Assembly: GCF_012927305.1 (NCBI RefSeq)
Contig: NZ_JABBGH010000003.1
Span: 620,001-684,000, forward strand
Reading direction: 5' to 3'
Source: Hymenobacter polaris
GTDB lineage: Bacteria; Bacteroidota; Bacteroidia; Cytophagales; Hymenobacteraceae
DNA: 64,000 nucleotides
Made by a program: the position numbers and the translations under genes. How positions within the stretch are numbered: position 1 is the stretch's first letter; each line of letters opens with the position of its first letter. The notes beneath the pieces were generated by a model, which was not told the DNA's origin, made no database searches, and saw only the letters and a list, made by a program, of their open reading frames with translations. This document shows positions 41,824 to 49,812 of this stretch, one piece after another.

Positions 41824-44496
41824 CTAGGACGATTCGAGGCGCTTTTTGGTGAGTTTAGTGGGGATGTGCTCCATGGGCTTGTCGGGCCAGGGGTGCTTAG
41901 GGTAGCGCCCTTTCAGGTCCTTGCGCACCTCAAAGTAGCCCTTCTCCCAGAAGCTGCGCAAGTCGCGCGTGACCTGCGCCGGCCGGCCGCCCGGCGACAG
42001 CAGGTGCAGCAGCAGCGGCACCCGGCCGCCGCCCACGGTGGGCGTTTCGGTGAGGCCGAATAGCTCCTGCAGCTTCACGGCCAGCACCGGCGCGGCGGCA
42101 TCCTGGTAGTCGAGCTGAATGAGCGAGCCGCTGGGCACTTCGAGCGCGGCGGGCGCCAGGCGGTTCAGCTCCTGGCGCTGGGCCCAGCCGCCGGGCAGGC
42201 GCGCCAGCAGCGGCTCGCTCAGGTCGAGGCGCTGCACCTGCTCGAGGCTGCGCAGACTGGCTAGGTGCGGCCCCAGCCAGGCGGGCAGCTCGGCCAGCAG
42301 CGTAGTTTCGTCGAAGGCCGGCCACGCCTCGCCGCCCACCAGCTGGTGCACGAACTGCAGGCGCTGCTGCAGCTGCCGGGCGCCGTCGGTCCAGTTCAGC
42401 TTACCGAGGCCCGCCTGCTGCAAATATCCCAGCAGGGCCGCCACCACCAGCGCCGGCTCGGGCTGGGTGAGGTTGGTTTCGGCCAGTACTAGTGCCCCCA
42501 AGCGGCGCAGGCGGCGGCCCGCCACGCGCCCAGTGGCCGGGTCAAAGCGCACCTCGTCGGTGGTCGCAATCTGGTCGGCGAAGGCTTCCTCCAACTCGGC
42601 GCGGCCCAGGGGGGCGGCCAGGGTAGCGCGGGGCGCGGCGGCCGTGCCCGCCAGGTAGGCCACCGCAAAAAAAGGCGCCTGCGCATCCACGTCCTCGGTG
42701 CGCAAACTCACGCGCTGGCCCGTGACGAGGCGCAGCCGGTCGGGCGCCTCGCGCTGGGCCAGGCGGTCGGGGTAGGCCAGGGCCGTGAGTAGCCCTAGGG
42801 GCGCTTCGGTCAGCAAAGGCGCCGTAGCCTCGCCCTTTAGTCCTAGCCGGCCGCGCAGGTGGCGGGCCACGTCGCGCACGCGCTGCAAAGTGGCGTGGTG
42901 CAGGGCCAGGCCCGGCAGCGGCGGGCGGCCGCTGGCCAGCGCTTCGAGGCGCAGGCGCAGGTCGGGGGGCAGCGGGCGCGGGTCGGCGGGGGTAGCCCAG
43001 CGCAGCAGGTCGCGCTCGGCCAGCAGGGCCGCCAGCGCGGCGGCGGCGTGGCCGTGGCCCAGGGCGTGGCCGCGCGCTACCAGGTGCCCCAGGCGCGGCG
43101 GCAGCCCTAGCCGGGCCAGCGCCCGGCCGTGGGGCGTGGGCTTTGAGAGGGTAGGGGGGGAGGAGGGTAAAGGGGTAGGAGGGGGTAGTTGGGCGGATGC
43201 TCCACTGCCGGCTAGCTCGCTGGAGTCGGCTAACTCCTCTTGCCTTTCCAGCGCCCCTAAGCGCACTAGCAGCTCGCGGGCCTGGGCCAGGGCGGCGGGC
43301 GGCGGCGCGTCGAGCCAGCGCAGGGCGGCGGCTTCCTGCGCGCCCCACAGGGCTAGCTCCAGGGCCAGGGCGCTGAGGTCGGCGGTCTGGATTTCGGGCG
43401 GGCGGTGGGCGGGCAGCTGGTGGTGCTCGGCTTCGGTCCAGAGGCGGTAGCAGGTGCCGGAGGCCAGGCGCCCGGCGCGGCCCCGGCGCTGGTCGGCGGC
43501 GGCGCGGGCCACGGGCACGGTTTCGAGGGTGGTGAAGCCGGTGCGCGGCACGAAGCGCGGCACCCGTGCAAAGCCGCCGTCCACCACCACCCGTACGCCC
43601 TCGATGGTGAGGCTGGTTTCGGCAATGCTGGTGGCCAAAATTACCTTGCGGCGGCCCACGGAGGCTGGGCGCAGGGCGGCGTTTTGCACCTCCAGCGGCA
43701 GCTCGCCATGCAGCAGGTGCAGGTCCACGTCGGGCCCTAGGGTGCCCAGCTTCTTCTCAACGCGCTGCAAGTCGGCCACGCCGGGCAAGAACACTAGCAC
43801 GTCGCCCGCGTGGTCGGCCAGGGCCTGGCGCACCTGCGCGGGAGCCGCTTCGGCCAGGCGCTCGCTGGGTTTATGGGGCAGCCCCGCCGCCTGGCGCGGA
43901 CTCAGGTAATGCGTTTCGATGGGGTGCAAAAAGCCGGCGCTGCTTACTACTGGCGCGGGCAGCCACTGGCCCAGGCGCTGGGCCTCCAGGGTGGCTGACA
44001 TGAGCAGCAGGCGCAGCTCGGGCCGCAGCACGGCCTGCGCATCCAGGGCCAGCGCCAGGCCCAGGTCGGCGTTGAGGCTGCGCTCGTGAAACTCGTCGAA
44101 CACCACGCAGGCCACGTCTTCCAGGGCCGGGTCGTCTTGCAGCATCCGAATCAGGATGCCTTCGGTGATGACCTCGATGCGCGTGGCGGCCGACACCCGG
44201 CTGTCGAGGCGCACGCGGTAGCCCACGGTGGCCCCCACGGGCTCGCCCAGCAGCTCGGCCAGGCGGGCGGCGGCGGCGCGGGCGGCCAGCTGCCGGGGCT
44301 CCAGCACCAGTATCTTTTGGGCGGCCGGGCGCCACGCGGCCGCCAGCAGCGCCAGGGGCACCACGGTGGTTTTGCCCGCGCCGGGCGGGGCTTCCAGCAC
44401 CGCGCGCGGGCCAGCCGCCAGCGCCGCCAGTAGCTCGGGCAAGGCCGCTACGACGGGCAGGTCGGGCAACGGCGGCAGTTGGAAAGCGGTAGGCAC
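41824..44496 (-). CDS. hrpB: ATP-dependent helicase HrpB
   Basis: A DEAH-box RNA/DNA helicase. The likely start is GTG at 44496 (read MPTAFQLPPLPDLPVVAALP), giving 890 residues; an ATG 27 codons upstream at 44577 lies just beyond the left arm of a hairpin repeat and adds a non-conserved leader that reads through the arm. Motifs: Walker A APPGAGKTT at about 36-44, DEFH at 134-137, SAT at 167-169, the helicase C domain and a C-terminal HrpB domain of about 350 residues that includes a low-complexity Pro/Ser/Ala linker (about 450-475). The function in bacteria is uncertain. Confidence 0.9.
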   Translation of the reverse strand: MPTAFQLPPLPDLPVVAALPELLAALAAGPRAVLEAPPGAGKTTVVPLALLAAAWRPAAQKILVLEPRQLAARAAAARLAELLGEPVGATVGYRVRLDSRVSAATRIEVITEGILIRMLQDDPALEDVACVVFDEFHERSLNADLGLALALDAQAVLRPELRLLLMSATLEAQRLGQWLPAPVVSSAGFLHPIETHYLSPRQAAGLPHKPSERLAEAAPAQVRQALADHAGDVLVFLPGVADLQRVEKKLGTLGPDVDLHLLHGELPLEVQNAALRPASVGRRKVILATSIAETSLTIEGVRVVVDGGFARVPRFVPRTGFTTLETVPVARAAADQRRGRAGRLASGTCYRLWTEAEHHQLPAHRPPEIQTADLSALALELALWGAQEAAALRWLDAPPPAALAQARELLVRLGALERQEELADSSELAGSGASAQLPPPTPLPSSPPTLSKPTPHGRALARLGLPPRLGHLVARGHALGHGHAAAALAALLAERDLLRWATPADPRPLPPDLRLRLEALASGRPPLPGLALHHATLQRVRDVARHLRGRLGLKGEATAPLLTEAPLGLLTALAYPDRLAQREAPDRLRLVTGQRVSLRTEDVDAQAPFFAVAYLAGTAAAPRATLAAPLGRAELEEAFADQIATTDEVRFDPATGRVAGRRLRRLGALVLAETNLTQPEPALVVAALLGYLQQAGLGKLNWTDGARQLQQRLQFVHQLVGGEAWPAFDETTLLAELPAWLGPHLASLRSLEQVQRLDLSEPLLARLPGGWAQRQELNRLAPAALEVPSGSLIQLDYQDAAAPVLAVKLQELFGLTETPTVGGGRVPLLLHLLSPGGRPAQVTRDLRSFWEKGYFEVRKDLKGRYPKHPWPDKPMEHIPTKLTKKRLESS

Positions 44497-44530
44497 GATG
44501 GTGTTTTTTGAGTTTATGTGTTTCGTTCTG

Positions 44531-44646
44531 GCGTTGACCCCACCCCCGGCCCCTCCCCTCCGGGAGAGGGGAGCCACCGCGGCGCGGTACCGAACTCGTT
44601 AGGCTCCCCTCTCCCGGAGGGGAGGGGCCGGGGGTGGGGTCAACGC
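44531..44646. repeat. 45-bp perfect hairpin repeat, family 2
   Basis: Arms 44531-44575 and 44602-44646 are perfectly complementary over 45 bases around a 26-base loop. The sequence is C/G-rich (GCGTTGACCCCACCCCCGGC) and unrelated to family 1. It lies between hrpB and a glycosyltransferase gene; the repeat's last base is the first base of that gene's stop codon triplet on the plus map. Confidence 0.95.
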
Positions 44647-45575
44647 TACCCCCTAGGGGCTACTCCGGCGCCGACGGGCCGAATGGAGGCTGACTCGGGC
44701 GCGCCCTGGGCCAGGAAGCGCGCCAGGCGCAGGTAGTGGCGGGCCCGCCGCGCCCGAAACAGCAGCTTGACCACGAATACCCAGCGCACCAGCCAGGCCT
44801 GCGCGGGGCTAAAGTTCTTGCGCAGGAAGTAAGCCAGCGAGATGTAAAACTCGCGCAAAATGGGGTAGCTCGGCTCGGTGCTGCTGCCGCCCAGGTGCGT
44901 AAACTCCGAAGCCGGGCTCACCACCACCTCGCGGCCCGCCTGCCACACCTGCCAGGCCAGGTCCTCCTCCTCGCAATACAGAAAGTAGTGCGCGTCGAGG
45001 CCGCCTACTTGCTCAAACAGCGCCGCATCGACGAACATGGCGGCGCCGGTAACCAGGTCGGCGCGGTAGGGCTGGTGCGTGGTGCGGGCGTTGCGCGGCG
45101 GGTGGTGCCCTAGGCCCACGGCCCGCGTAAAGGTGCGGCCCAGCACCTTGTCGGCCAGGGTGGGGAAGTAGCCGGCGGTTTCCTGCCACTCGCCCTGGCG
45201 GCCGTACATCTGCGGGGCGGCCAGCCCAATTTCGGGCCGGGCGGCCAGCAGGGCGCTCAGCTCAGTCAGGCAGTCGGTGCGCAGCAGCGTGTCATTGTTG
45301 AGCAAGAACACGTAGGCGGGGCGCACGGTGGGGGCGGCCGTCCGGTAGCCCAGCATGTTACCGCCCGCAAAGCCCAGGTTCACGTCCGAGTAGCACAGCA
45401 GCACCTCGGGCCGGGCGGCCAGTGCTTGCAGCGCTGCCCGGTCGGCCGGGGCCGAGGCGTTGTCCACCACCACCACGCGGTAGGCGGTTTCGGGCCGGGT
45501 GTGGCGGCGCAGCGACTCCACGCACGCCAGCGTGTGGGCGGCCGTATTGTAATTGACCAGCACAACTAAAACCAT
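44646..45575 (-). CDS. Family 2 glycosyltransferase
   Basis: The 309-residue product (from MVLVVLVNYNTAAHTL) has a GT-A fold with VVVDNASAPADRAAL, LCYSDVNLGFAGGNM, the donor-metal site LLNNDTLLR and a RADLVTGAAMFVDAALFEQ acceptor region, followed by FLYCEEEDLAWQVWQAG. This matches rhamnosyl/GlcNAc-type GT2 enzymes that build envelope or exopolysaccharide chains. The frame is open eight codons earlier, but the inner Met fits the promoter element at 45597. Its stop codon lies at the end of a 45-bp hairpin repeat. Confidence 0.88.
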   Translation of the reverse strand: MVLVVLVNYNTAAHTLACVESLRRHTRPETAYRVVVVDNASAPADRAALQALAARPEVLLCYSDVNLGFAGGNMLGYRTAAPTVRPAYVFLLNNDTLLRTDCLTELSALLAARPEIGLAAPQMYGRQGEWQETAGYFPTLADKVLGRTFTRAVGLGHHPPRNARTTHQPYRADLVTGAAMFVDAALFEQVGGLDAHYFLYCEEEDLAWQVWQAGREVVVSPASEFTHLGGSSTEPSYPILREFYISLAYFLRKNFSPAQAWLVRWVFVVKLLFRARRARHYLRLARFLAQGAPESASIRPVGAGVAPRG

Positions 45576-45596
45576 GGCAGCGGGCAAAAGGCACCC

Positions 45597-45604
45597 CAAA
45601 GGTA
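45597..45604 (-). promoter_or_regulatory. Candidate -7 element for the GT2 gene
   Basis: Minus-strand TACCTTTG 22 bases before the preferred ATG; it supports that start. No clear -33 TTG. Confidence 0.45.
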
Positions 45605-45623
45605 GCGGCGCCGCCGCTGGCCC

Positions 45624-46382
45624 TCACACCCGCCGCAGGCGCCACAAATCGACGTGCAGCGGCCCGCCCGCCAGCAGGTGCGGCGCCCCGGTGGGCGTGG
45701 GCAGCCCGTGGCCGGCCAGCAGGTCGGAGCGGTAGTCGAGCAGCTCGGCCCGGCGCAGCGGCCAGGACTGGTGCGAGATGCGGCCCCGGTACAGGCGCTC
45801 GCCCCGGCCGGGTGCGCCCCCGCCGCTGGCCGCGTACAGGCAGTAGCGTTCGGTCAGAAAAAACTCGAGCGAATCGGGTGCGGGCGGCGGCAGTAACTCG
45901 CCCAGCTGCCAGGTGGCGGCAAACTCGGCGGCGGGCGCGCCGTTGTGCACGCGGTGTCCGGCGTAGTGCAGGCGCTCGGGCCCTAGGCGCTCTAGGCGCA
46001 GCTGGGCCCGGAAGTAGGGCAGGTGAAAGAAAGTGCGCGCCGCCCACACGGCTAGAGCGTTGGTGGCATCAAGCGAGAAAAACCACACGCCCGGCACGCC
46101 GTCCAGGTGCACGTAGGTGCGCACGTTCAGTTCCAGAAACTCGCGCACGCCGGGCACGGGCGGCGTCACGAGACTGCGCACATCCCACATCCGAAACGGC
46201 ACTATCCCAATCCACGCCTGCCCCTCGAAGGTATCAACCTGCAGGCGCGGCGGCAGGTGCGCCTGAATGACTTCGGGCGGCACCGGCCAGTGCATAAACA
46301 GCAGGTCGCCCCAGTCCTGGTGCATCAGCGGGCAGCGGGCGGGGCGCCGGCGCTGGGCAAGGCGTTGGGCGAGGGTGGGCAT
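45624..46382 (-). CDS. YqjF-like DUF2071 protein
   Basis: This 252-residue protein matches DUF2071/YqjF: MHQDWGDLLFMHWPVPPEVI near residues 20-40, LPPRLQVDTFEGQAWIGIVP, LELNVRTYVHLDGVPGVWFF and LPYFRAQLRLE. The family is soluble and of unknown function. It is convergent with nothing and starts 86 bases from the rhodanese gene, which is on the same strand. The sequence is very GC-rich with many Ala, Gly, Leu and Arg codons. Confidence 0.85.
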   Translation of the reverse strand: MPTLAQRLAQRRRPARCPLMHQDWGDLLFMHWPVPPEVIQAHLPPRLQVDTFEGQAWIGIVPFRMWDVRSLVTPPVPGVREFLELNVRTYVHLDGVPGVWFFSLDATNALAVWAARTFFHLPYFRAQLRLERLGPERLHYAGHRVHNGAPAAEFAATWQLGELLPPPAPDSLEFFLTERYCLYAASGGGAPGRGERLYRGRISHQSWPLRRAELLDYRSDLLAGHGLPTPTGAPHLLAGGPLHVDLWRLRRV

Positions 46383-46468
46383 AGTCTTTGGTAAGGCGTG
46401 ATTAATCGTTTGTCATTGCTTCGCAGGCTCGCCATGACAAACGCCCTTGCGTAAGTCCTTCACTCATA

Positions 46469-46795
46469 CTAATAAACCGGTATCGCAGGGTCGGCCTCGT
46501 GGCTGTAGGCGTCGATGCCGCCCTTTAAGTTAAGCACATTTTCGTAGCCTAGGCGCTGCTGCAAGTACCCCAGCGCCTGGGCCGAGCGCACGCCGTGGTG
46601 GCAAATGAGCACCACTGGGCCCTGGCGCCGAATTTCCTGGGCGGCGCGGCGGGGCAGCTCGCCCAGGGGCACGAGCTGGCTGCCGGGCAGGTGGCAGTAG
46701 TCAAATTCGATGTCCTCGCGCACATCAATGAGCTGGATGTCGTCGCCGGCGGCGAGGCGGGCGTGCAGGGCGGTGGGGGTAATCTCGGGCAGCAT
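46469..46795 (-). CDS. Rhodanese-domain sulfurtransferase
   Basis: The 108-residue product (start MLPEITPTALHARL) is a single rhodanese domain with IQLIDVREDIEFDYCHLPGS and the active loop CHHGVRSAQAL carrying the catalytic Cys that would accept a persulfide. Single-domain rhodaneses of this kind (PspE/GlpE-like) move sulfane sulfur in the cytosol. The frame extends 15 codons upstream, but the -7 element at 46803 would then lie inside it. Confidence 0.9.
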   Translation of the reverse strand: MLPEITPTALHARLAAGDDIQLIDVREDIEFDYCHLPGSQLVPLGELPRRAAQEIRRQGPVVLICHHGVRSAQALGYLQQRLGYENVLNLKGGIDAYSHEADPAIPVY

Positions 46796-46802
46796 AGCGC
46801 CG

Positions 46803-46810
46803 CAAAAGTA
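46803..46810 (-). promoter_or_regulatory. Candidate -7 element for the rhodanese gene
   Basis: Minus-strand TACTTTTG fits TAnnTTTG only 8 bases from the ATG and so favours the short reading frame; a CCTAGG lies at its edge. Confidence 0.4.
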
Positions 46811-46882
46811 CCCTAGGCCCACGCAGCGCCGCCCCGGCAACTGCCGGGCGGGCTACCTTGCGCGCAGTTTGCTTGCCGCTCC

Positions 46883-47551
46883 ATGCCGTTTTTGCTCGAT
46901 GCCGCCGCGCCGCTGCGCGAATTTGCCGCCGCCGTACTGGGCACCACCGACCCCCTCGAGATTACCGCCGTGCTCACCGGCATTGCGTGCGTGGCGCTGG
47001 CGGCGCGCAGCGTCATCTGGAACTTCCCGGTCGCCATTGTCAGCTGCGGGCTCTACATCGTGGTGTTTGTGCGGGCGCGGCTTTATTCGGATGCGGGCTT
47101 GCAGCTGGCCTTTATTGCGCTGGCCGCTTACGGCTGGTGGAGCTGGCTGCAACGCCGGCGCCCGCTCGCCACGCCCGGCCCGCACCCTGAGGCTACCGAG
47201 CCCCAGGTGGCGCCCATTACCCGCACGCCCGCCCGGCAGTGGGGGCTACTGCTGGCCGCCGGCGCCGCCTATGCCCTAGGGGCCGGCTACCTCTTTGCCC
47301 GCTACACCAACGCCGCCCTGCCCTACTACGACAGCACCACTACCGCCGTGAGCCTGGTGGCGCAGTACCAGCTCTCGCGCCGCCAGCTCGACAACTGGCT
47401 GCTCTGGATAGGCGTGGACGTAGTGTACGTGGGCCTGTACTGGAGCCGGGGCCTAGCCCTCACCAGCCTACTCTACATTGTGTACCTGGCCCTGGCCGCC
47501 TACGGCTACTGGCAGTGGCGCCAGGAGTGGCGCGGGCAGCCTAAAGGGTAA
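46883..47551 (+). CDS. pnuC: Nicotinamide riboside transporter PnuC family
   Basis: PnuC-type inner-membrane proteins take up nicotinamide riboside or related vitamins by facilitated diffusion. The 222-residue product has about seven helices, with DPLEITAVLTGIACVALAAR, RSVIWNFPVAIVSCGLYIVV, LQLAFIALAAYGWWSWL and the C-terminal WLLWIGVDVVYVGLYWSRGL and YLALAAYGYWQW signatures. Two genes downstream is a NadR-like kinase, which fits a nicotinamide riboside import-and-trap pair. An acetyltransferase gene lies between them. The related PnuT of Bacteroidota carries thiamin; the kinase favours PnuC here. Confidence 0.88.
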   Translation: MPFLLDAAAPLREFAAAVLGTTDPLEITAVLTGIACVALAARSVIWNFPVAIVSCGLYIVVFVRARLYSDAGLQLAFIALAAYGWWSWLQRRRPLATPGPHPEATEPQVAPITRTPARQWGLLLAAGAAYALGAGYLFARYTNAALPYYDSTTTAVSLVAQYQLSRRQLDNWLLWIGVDVVYVGLYWSRGLALTSLLYIVYLALAAYGYWQWRQEWRGQPKG

Positions 47552-47653
47552 GTAGTTTGCGGAGCAAAGCGTTATGATTTAGTTAATACGATATTTTGCG
47601 GCCTATTTAATGGCCAACACCGATTCAGCACCTGCCTAAACGTGCACTAAGCC

Positions 47654-48220
47654 ATGAATCAGGACAAGGATATTTTTGCCCGGATGCTCGCCGGCGGTAT
47701 AATTCAGCCCGATGACCCGCAACTACCAGTAATGTGGGAGGCGGTAGCGCGCGCCATCCGGCTGTCGCCTGCCCTCAATGCCTTCACCAGTATCGACGAG
47801 AGTCGGACGCGGCTCGGCGAATTAATCGGCTGTGAGGTTGACCCCAGTACCGTATTGTTCGTGCCCTTCTTCACCAACTTTGGCCGGCATATCTACCTGG
47901 GCAAAAACGTGTTCATCAACCATGCCTGCTCCTTCCTCGACTTAGGGGGCATCACCATTGAGGACAATGTGCAAATCGGTCCTAAAGTAAACCTCATCAC
48001 CGAAAACCACCCCCTGGAACCTAGCGCACGCAAGGCGCTGCATCTGAGTGCCATTGTGGTGCGGCGCAATGCGTGGGTAGGGGCGGCCGCCACTATTCTG
48101 CCAGGCGTTACGGTGGGTGAGAACGCGGTGGTAGCGGCCGGCGCTGTCGTGAATAAAGACGTGCCAGCCAATACCGTCGTGGGCGGCATTCCCGCCCGAA
48201 TCCTTAAAACCATTGCGTAG
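47654..48220 (+). CDS. Sugar O-acetyltransferase, left-handed beta-helix
   Basis: This 188-residue protein has hexapeptide repeats typical of maltose/galactoside acetyltransferase-type enzymes: FVPFFTNFGRHIYLGKNVFI, GGITIEDNVQIGPKVNLITE, AWVGAAATILPGVTVGENAV and VVAAGAVVNKDVPANTVVGG. The His of LITENHPLEP is the likely catalytic base. The N-terminal 40 residues form the usual helical cap. It sits between pnuC and the kinase gene, with gaps of 102 and 37 bases, so it may be cotranscribed although no functional link is known. Confidence 0.88.
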   Translation: MNQDKDIFARMLAGGIIQPDDPQLPVMWEAVARAIRLSPALNAFTSIDESRTRLGELIGCEVDPSTVLFVPFFTNFGRHIYLGKNVFINHACSFLDLGGITIEDNVQIGPKVNLITENHPLEPSARKALHLSAIVVRRNAWVGAAATILPGVTVGENAVVAAGAVVNKDVPANTVVGGIPARILKTIA

Positions 48221-48257
48221 AAACTAGCGGTTCGTCGCGGCCGCTCTAGTTTGTCAC

Positions 48258-48785
48258 TTGAAAATCTCCCTCACCGGGCCCGAATCGGCGGGCAAATCGA
48301 CCTTGGCGGCGCAGCTGGCCGCCCACTACCGCGCCGCCTGGGTGCCCGAGTACGCCCGCGCCTACCTCGAAGCGCGTGGCGCCGCCTACACCCTGCCCGA
48401 CCTGGAGGCCATTGCCCTAGGCCAGCTGGCGGCCGAAAACGCGGCCGCGGCTACGGCCGGGCTGCTCTTCTGCGACACCGACTTGCTGGTGATTAAAATT
48501 TGGGCCGAGCACGCCTTTGGCGCGTGCCCGCCCTGGGTGTTGGCCGCGCTGCGGCAGTCGCGCTACGCCCTCACCCTGTTGCTGGCCCCCGACCTGCCCT
48601 GGGCGCCCGACCCCCTGCGCGAGCACCCCGACCCCGCCCAGCGCTGGCATTTCTACAACCTGTATAAAGCCGATTTACAGCGCTTGGGCTGGCCTTTCGT
48701 AGAAGTAGCAGGCCCATCCGCCAGCCGCCTGGCGGCCGCCGTGGCCGCTGTAGATAAGCTGCTGGCTAGGAATTGTGCCACTTGA
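48258..48785 (+). CDS. NadR-like AAA ATPase / putative ribosylnicotinamide kinase
   Basis: The 175-residue product resembles the C-terminal kinase domain of NadR: start KISLTGPESAGKSTLAAQLA with a P-loop GPESAGKST at 7-15, PEYARAYLEARG, CDTDLLVIKIWAE and the LYKADLQRLGWPFVEV end. It would phosphorylate nicotinamide riboside imported by PnuC. The only plausible start is TTG at 48258; no ATG or GTG is placed to include the P-loop strand. The gene ends inside the left arm edge of a hairpin repeat. Confidence 0.8.
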   Translation: MKISLTGPESAGKSTLAAQLAAHYRAAWVPEYARAYLEARGAAYTLPDLEAIALGQLAAENAAAATAGLLFCDTDLLVIKIWAEHAFGACPPWVLAALRQSRYALTLLLAPDLPWAPDPLREHPDPAQRWHFYNLYKADLQRLGWPFVEVAGPSASRLAAAVAAVDKLLARNCAT

Positions 48786-48891
48786 ACGTCATTCCGAGCC
48801 GGCGAGGAAGCTCGCTAGTGCCGCATAGGGTACGTTTAGGGGTTATTGCCTATTAGAGAACGAGCTTCCTCGCCGGCTCGAAATGACGTTC
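48784..48891. repeat. Hairpin repeat, family 1 divergent copy F
   Basis: Arms 48784-48814 and 48861-48891 (31 bases) pair with one mismatch. The arms carry GAACGTCATTCCGAGCCGGC and a different middle (GGCGAGGAAGCTCG) from other copies, again matched in both arms. It begins two bases before the end of the kinase gene's stop codon. Confidence 0.88.
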
Positions 48892-48929
48892 TTTTACTGT
48901 TGCTTGATACTTGCCAACTGCCCCCGCTT

Positions 48930-49811
48930 ATGAACCACTCCCTCGCCAACGACCACTGCCGCGCCACCGTCGCCACCCACGGCGCCGAGCTAACCAACCT
49001 GGTAGACCTGGCCAGCGGCCGCGAATACCTCTGGCAGGCCGATGCCGCCTACTGGGGCCGCCACGCGCCGCTGCTGTTCCCCATCGTGGGCAAGCTGCCC
49101 GATGACACCTACCTGCACCAAGGCCGGGCCTATAAGCTGCCGCAGCACGGCTTCGCCCGCGACCACGAGTTTCAGCTGATGCAGGAGGCCGCCGATAGCC
49201 TCACGTTTCAGCTCCTGCCCAGCGCCGAAACCCTAGCTAGTTATCCGTTCGAGTTCGACTTGCGCGTGACCTACACCCTGCGCGGCCGCACGCTGACGGT
49301 GGCGTGGCTAGTGCGCAACCCCGCCGCCAGCGGGCAAGAGCTGCTCTTCAGCATTGGGGCGCACCCGGCCTTCAACTGCCCCCTAGGGCCCGGCGAGCAG
49401 TTCAAGGACTACGCCTTCCACTTCGACCACCCCGTAACCCTGCGCCGCCAGCTGCTGCAGGGCGGCCTGCGCAATGGCGAAACCGCCCCGGTGCTCGACC
49501 ACCAAACCCAGCTGCCGCTCAGCTACGAGCTGTTTGCCGAAGACGCGCTGGTATTCAGTCACTTCGATTTCACGCGCCTCACCCTGGGGCTGGCCGATGG
49601 CACCGGCCCCTTCGTGCGTCTGCGCTTTGACGGCTTCCCCTACCTGGGCCTGTGGACCAAGGGGCCCGGCGCGGCCTTTGTGTGCGTAGAGCCCTGGCAG
49701 GGCGTGGCCAGCCCCCTAGGCCCCCCGCAGGAGCTGCGCGACAAGGAAGGCATCCTGAGCCTAGGGCCCGGCCAGGAGTTTGCCACTAGCTATGAAATAG
49801 AGATTGGCTAA
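48930..49811 (+). CDS. Aldose 1-epimerase (LacX-like) family protein
   Basis: From MNHSLANDHCRATVATHGAE the 293-residue protein is a galactose mutarotase-like beta-sandwich: LWQADAAYWGRHAPLLFPIVG, HGFARDHEFQL, LFSIGAHPAFNCPL with the catalytic-site His, and GFPYLGLWTKGPGAAFVCVE. LacX-type members have unknown substrates. The frame extends 28 codons upstream through a hairpin repeat, so the inner Met is preferred. Confidence 0.88.
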   Translation: MNHSLANDHCRATVATHGAELTNLVDLASGREYLWQADAAYWGRHAPLLFPIVGKLPDDTYLHQGRAYKLPQHGFARDHEFQLMQEAADSLTFQLLPSAETLASYPFEFDLRVTYTLRGRTLTVAWLVRNPAASGQELLFSIGAHPAFNCPLGPGEQFKDYAFHFDHPVTLRRQLLQGGLRNGETAPVLDHQTQLPLSYELFAEDALVFSHFDFTRLTLGLADGTGPFVRLRFDGFPYLGLWTKGPGAAFVCVEPWQGVASPLGPPQELRDKEGILSLGPGQEFATSYEIEIG

Positions 49812-49812
49812 C

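Noticed and set aside
42542..43348. 268-codon antisense-direction frame inside hrpB
   Set aside because: It overlaps a well supported gene in another frame. Long open frames are expected in GC-rich DNA, and the product is an Arg/Pro/Ala-rich run without domains.
45358..46047. 229-codon minus-strand frame overlapping the GT2 and DUF2071 genes
   Set aside because: It covers the two real genes in a shifted frame and has only Ala, Arg and Pro-rich content.
46407..46443. CGTTTGTCAT/ATGACAAACG inverted pair between the DUF2071 and rhodanese genes
   Set aside because: A 10-bp stem with a 17-base loop; it may be a worn repeat remnant but is too short to list as an element.
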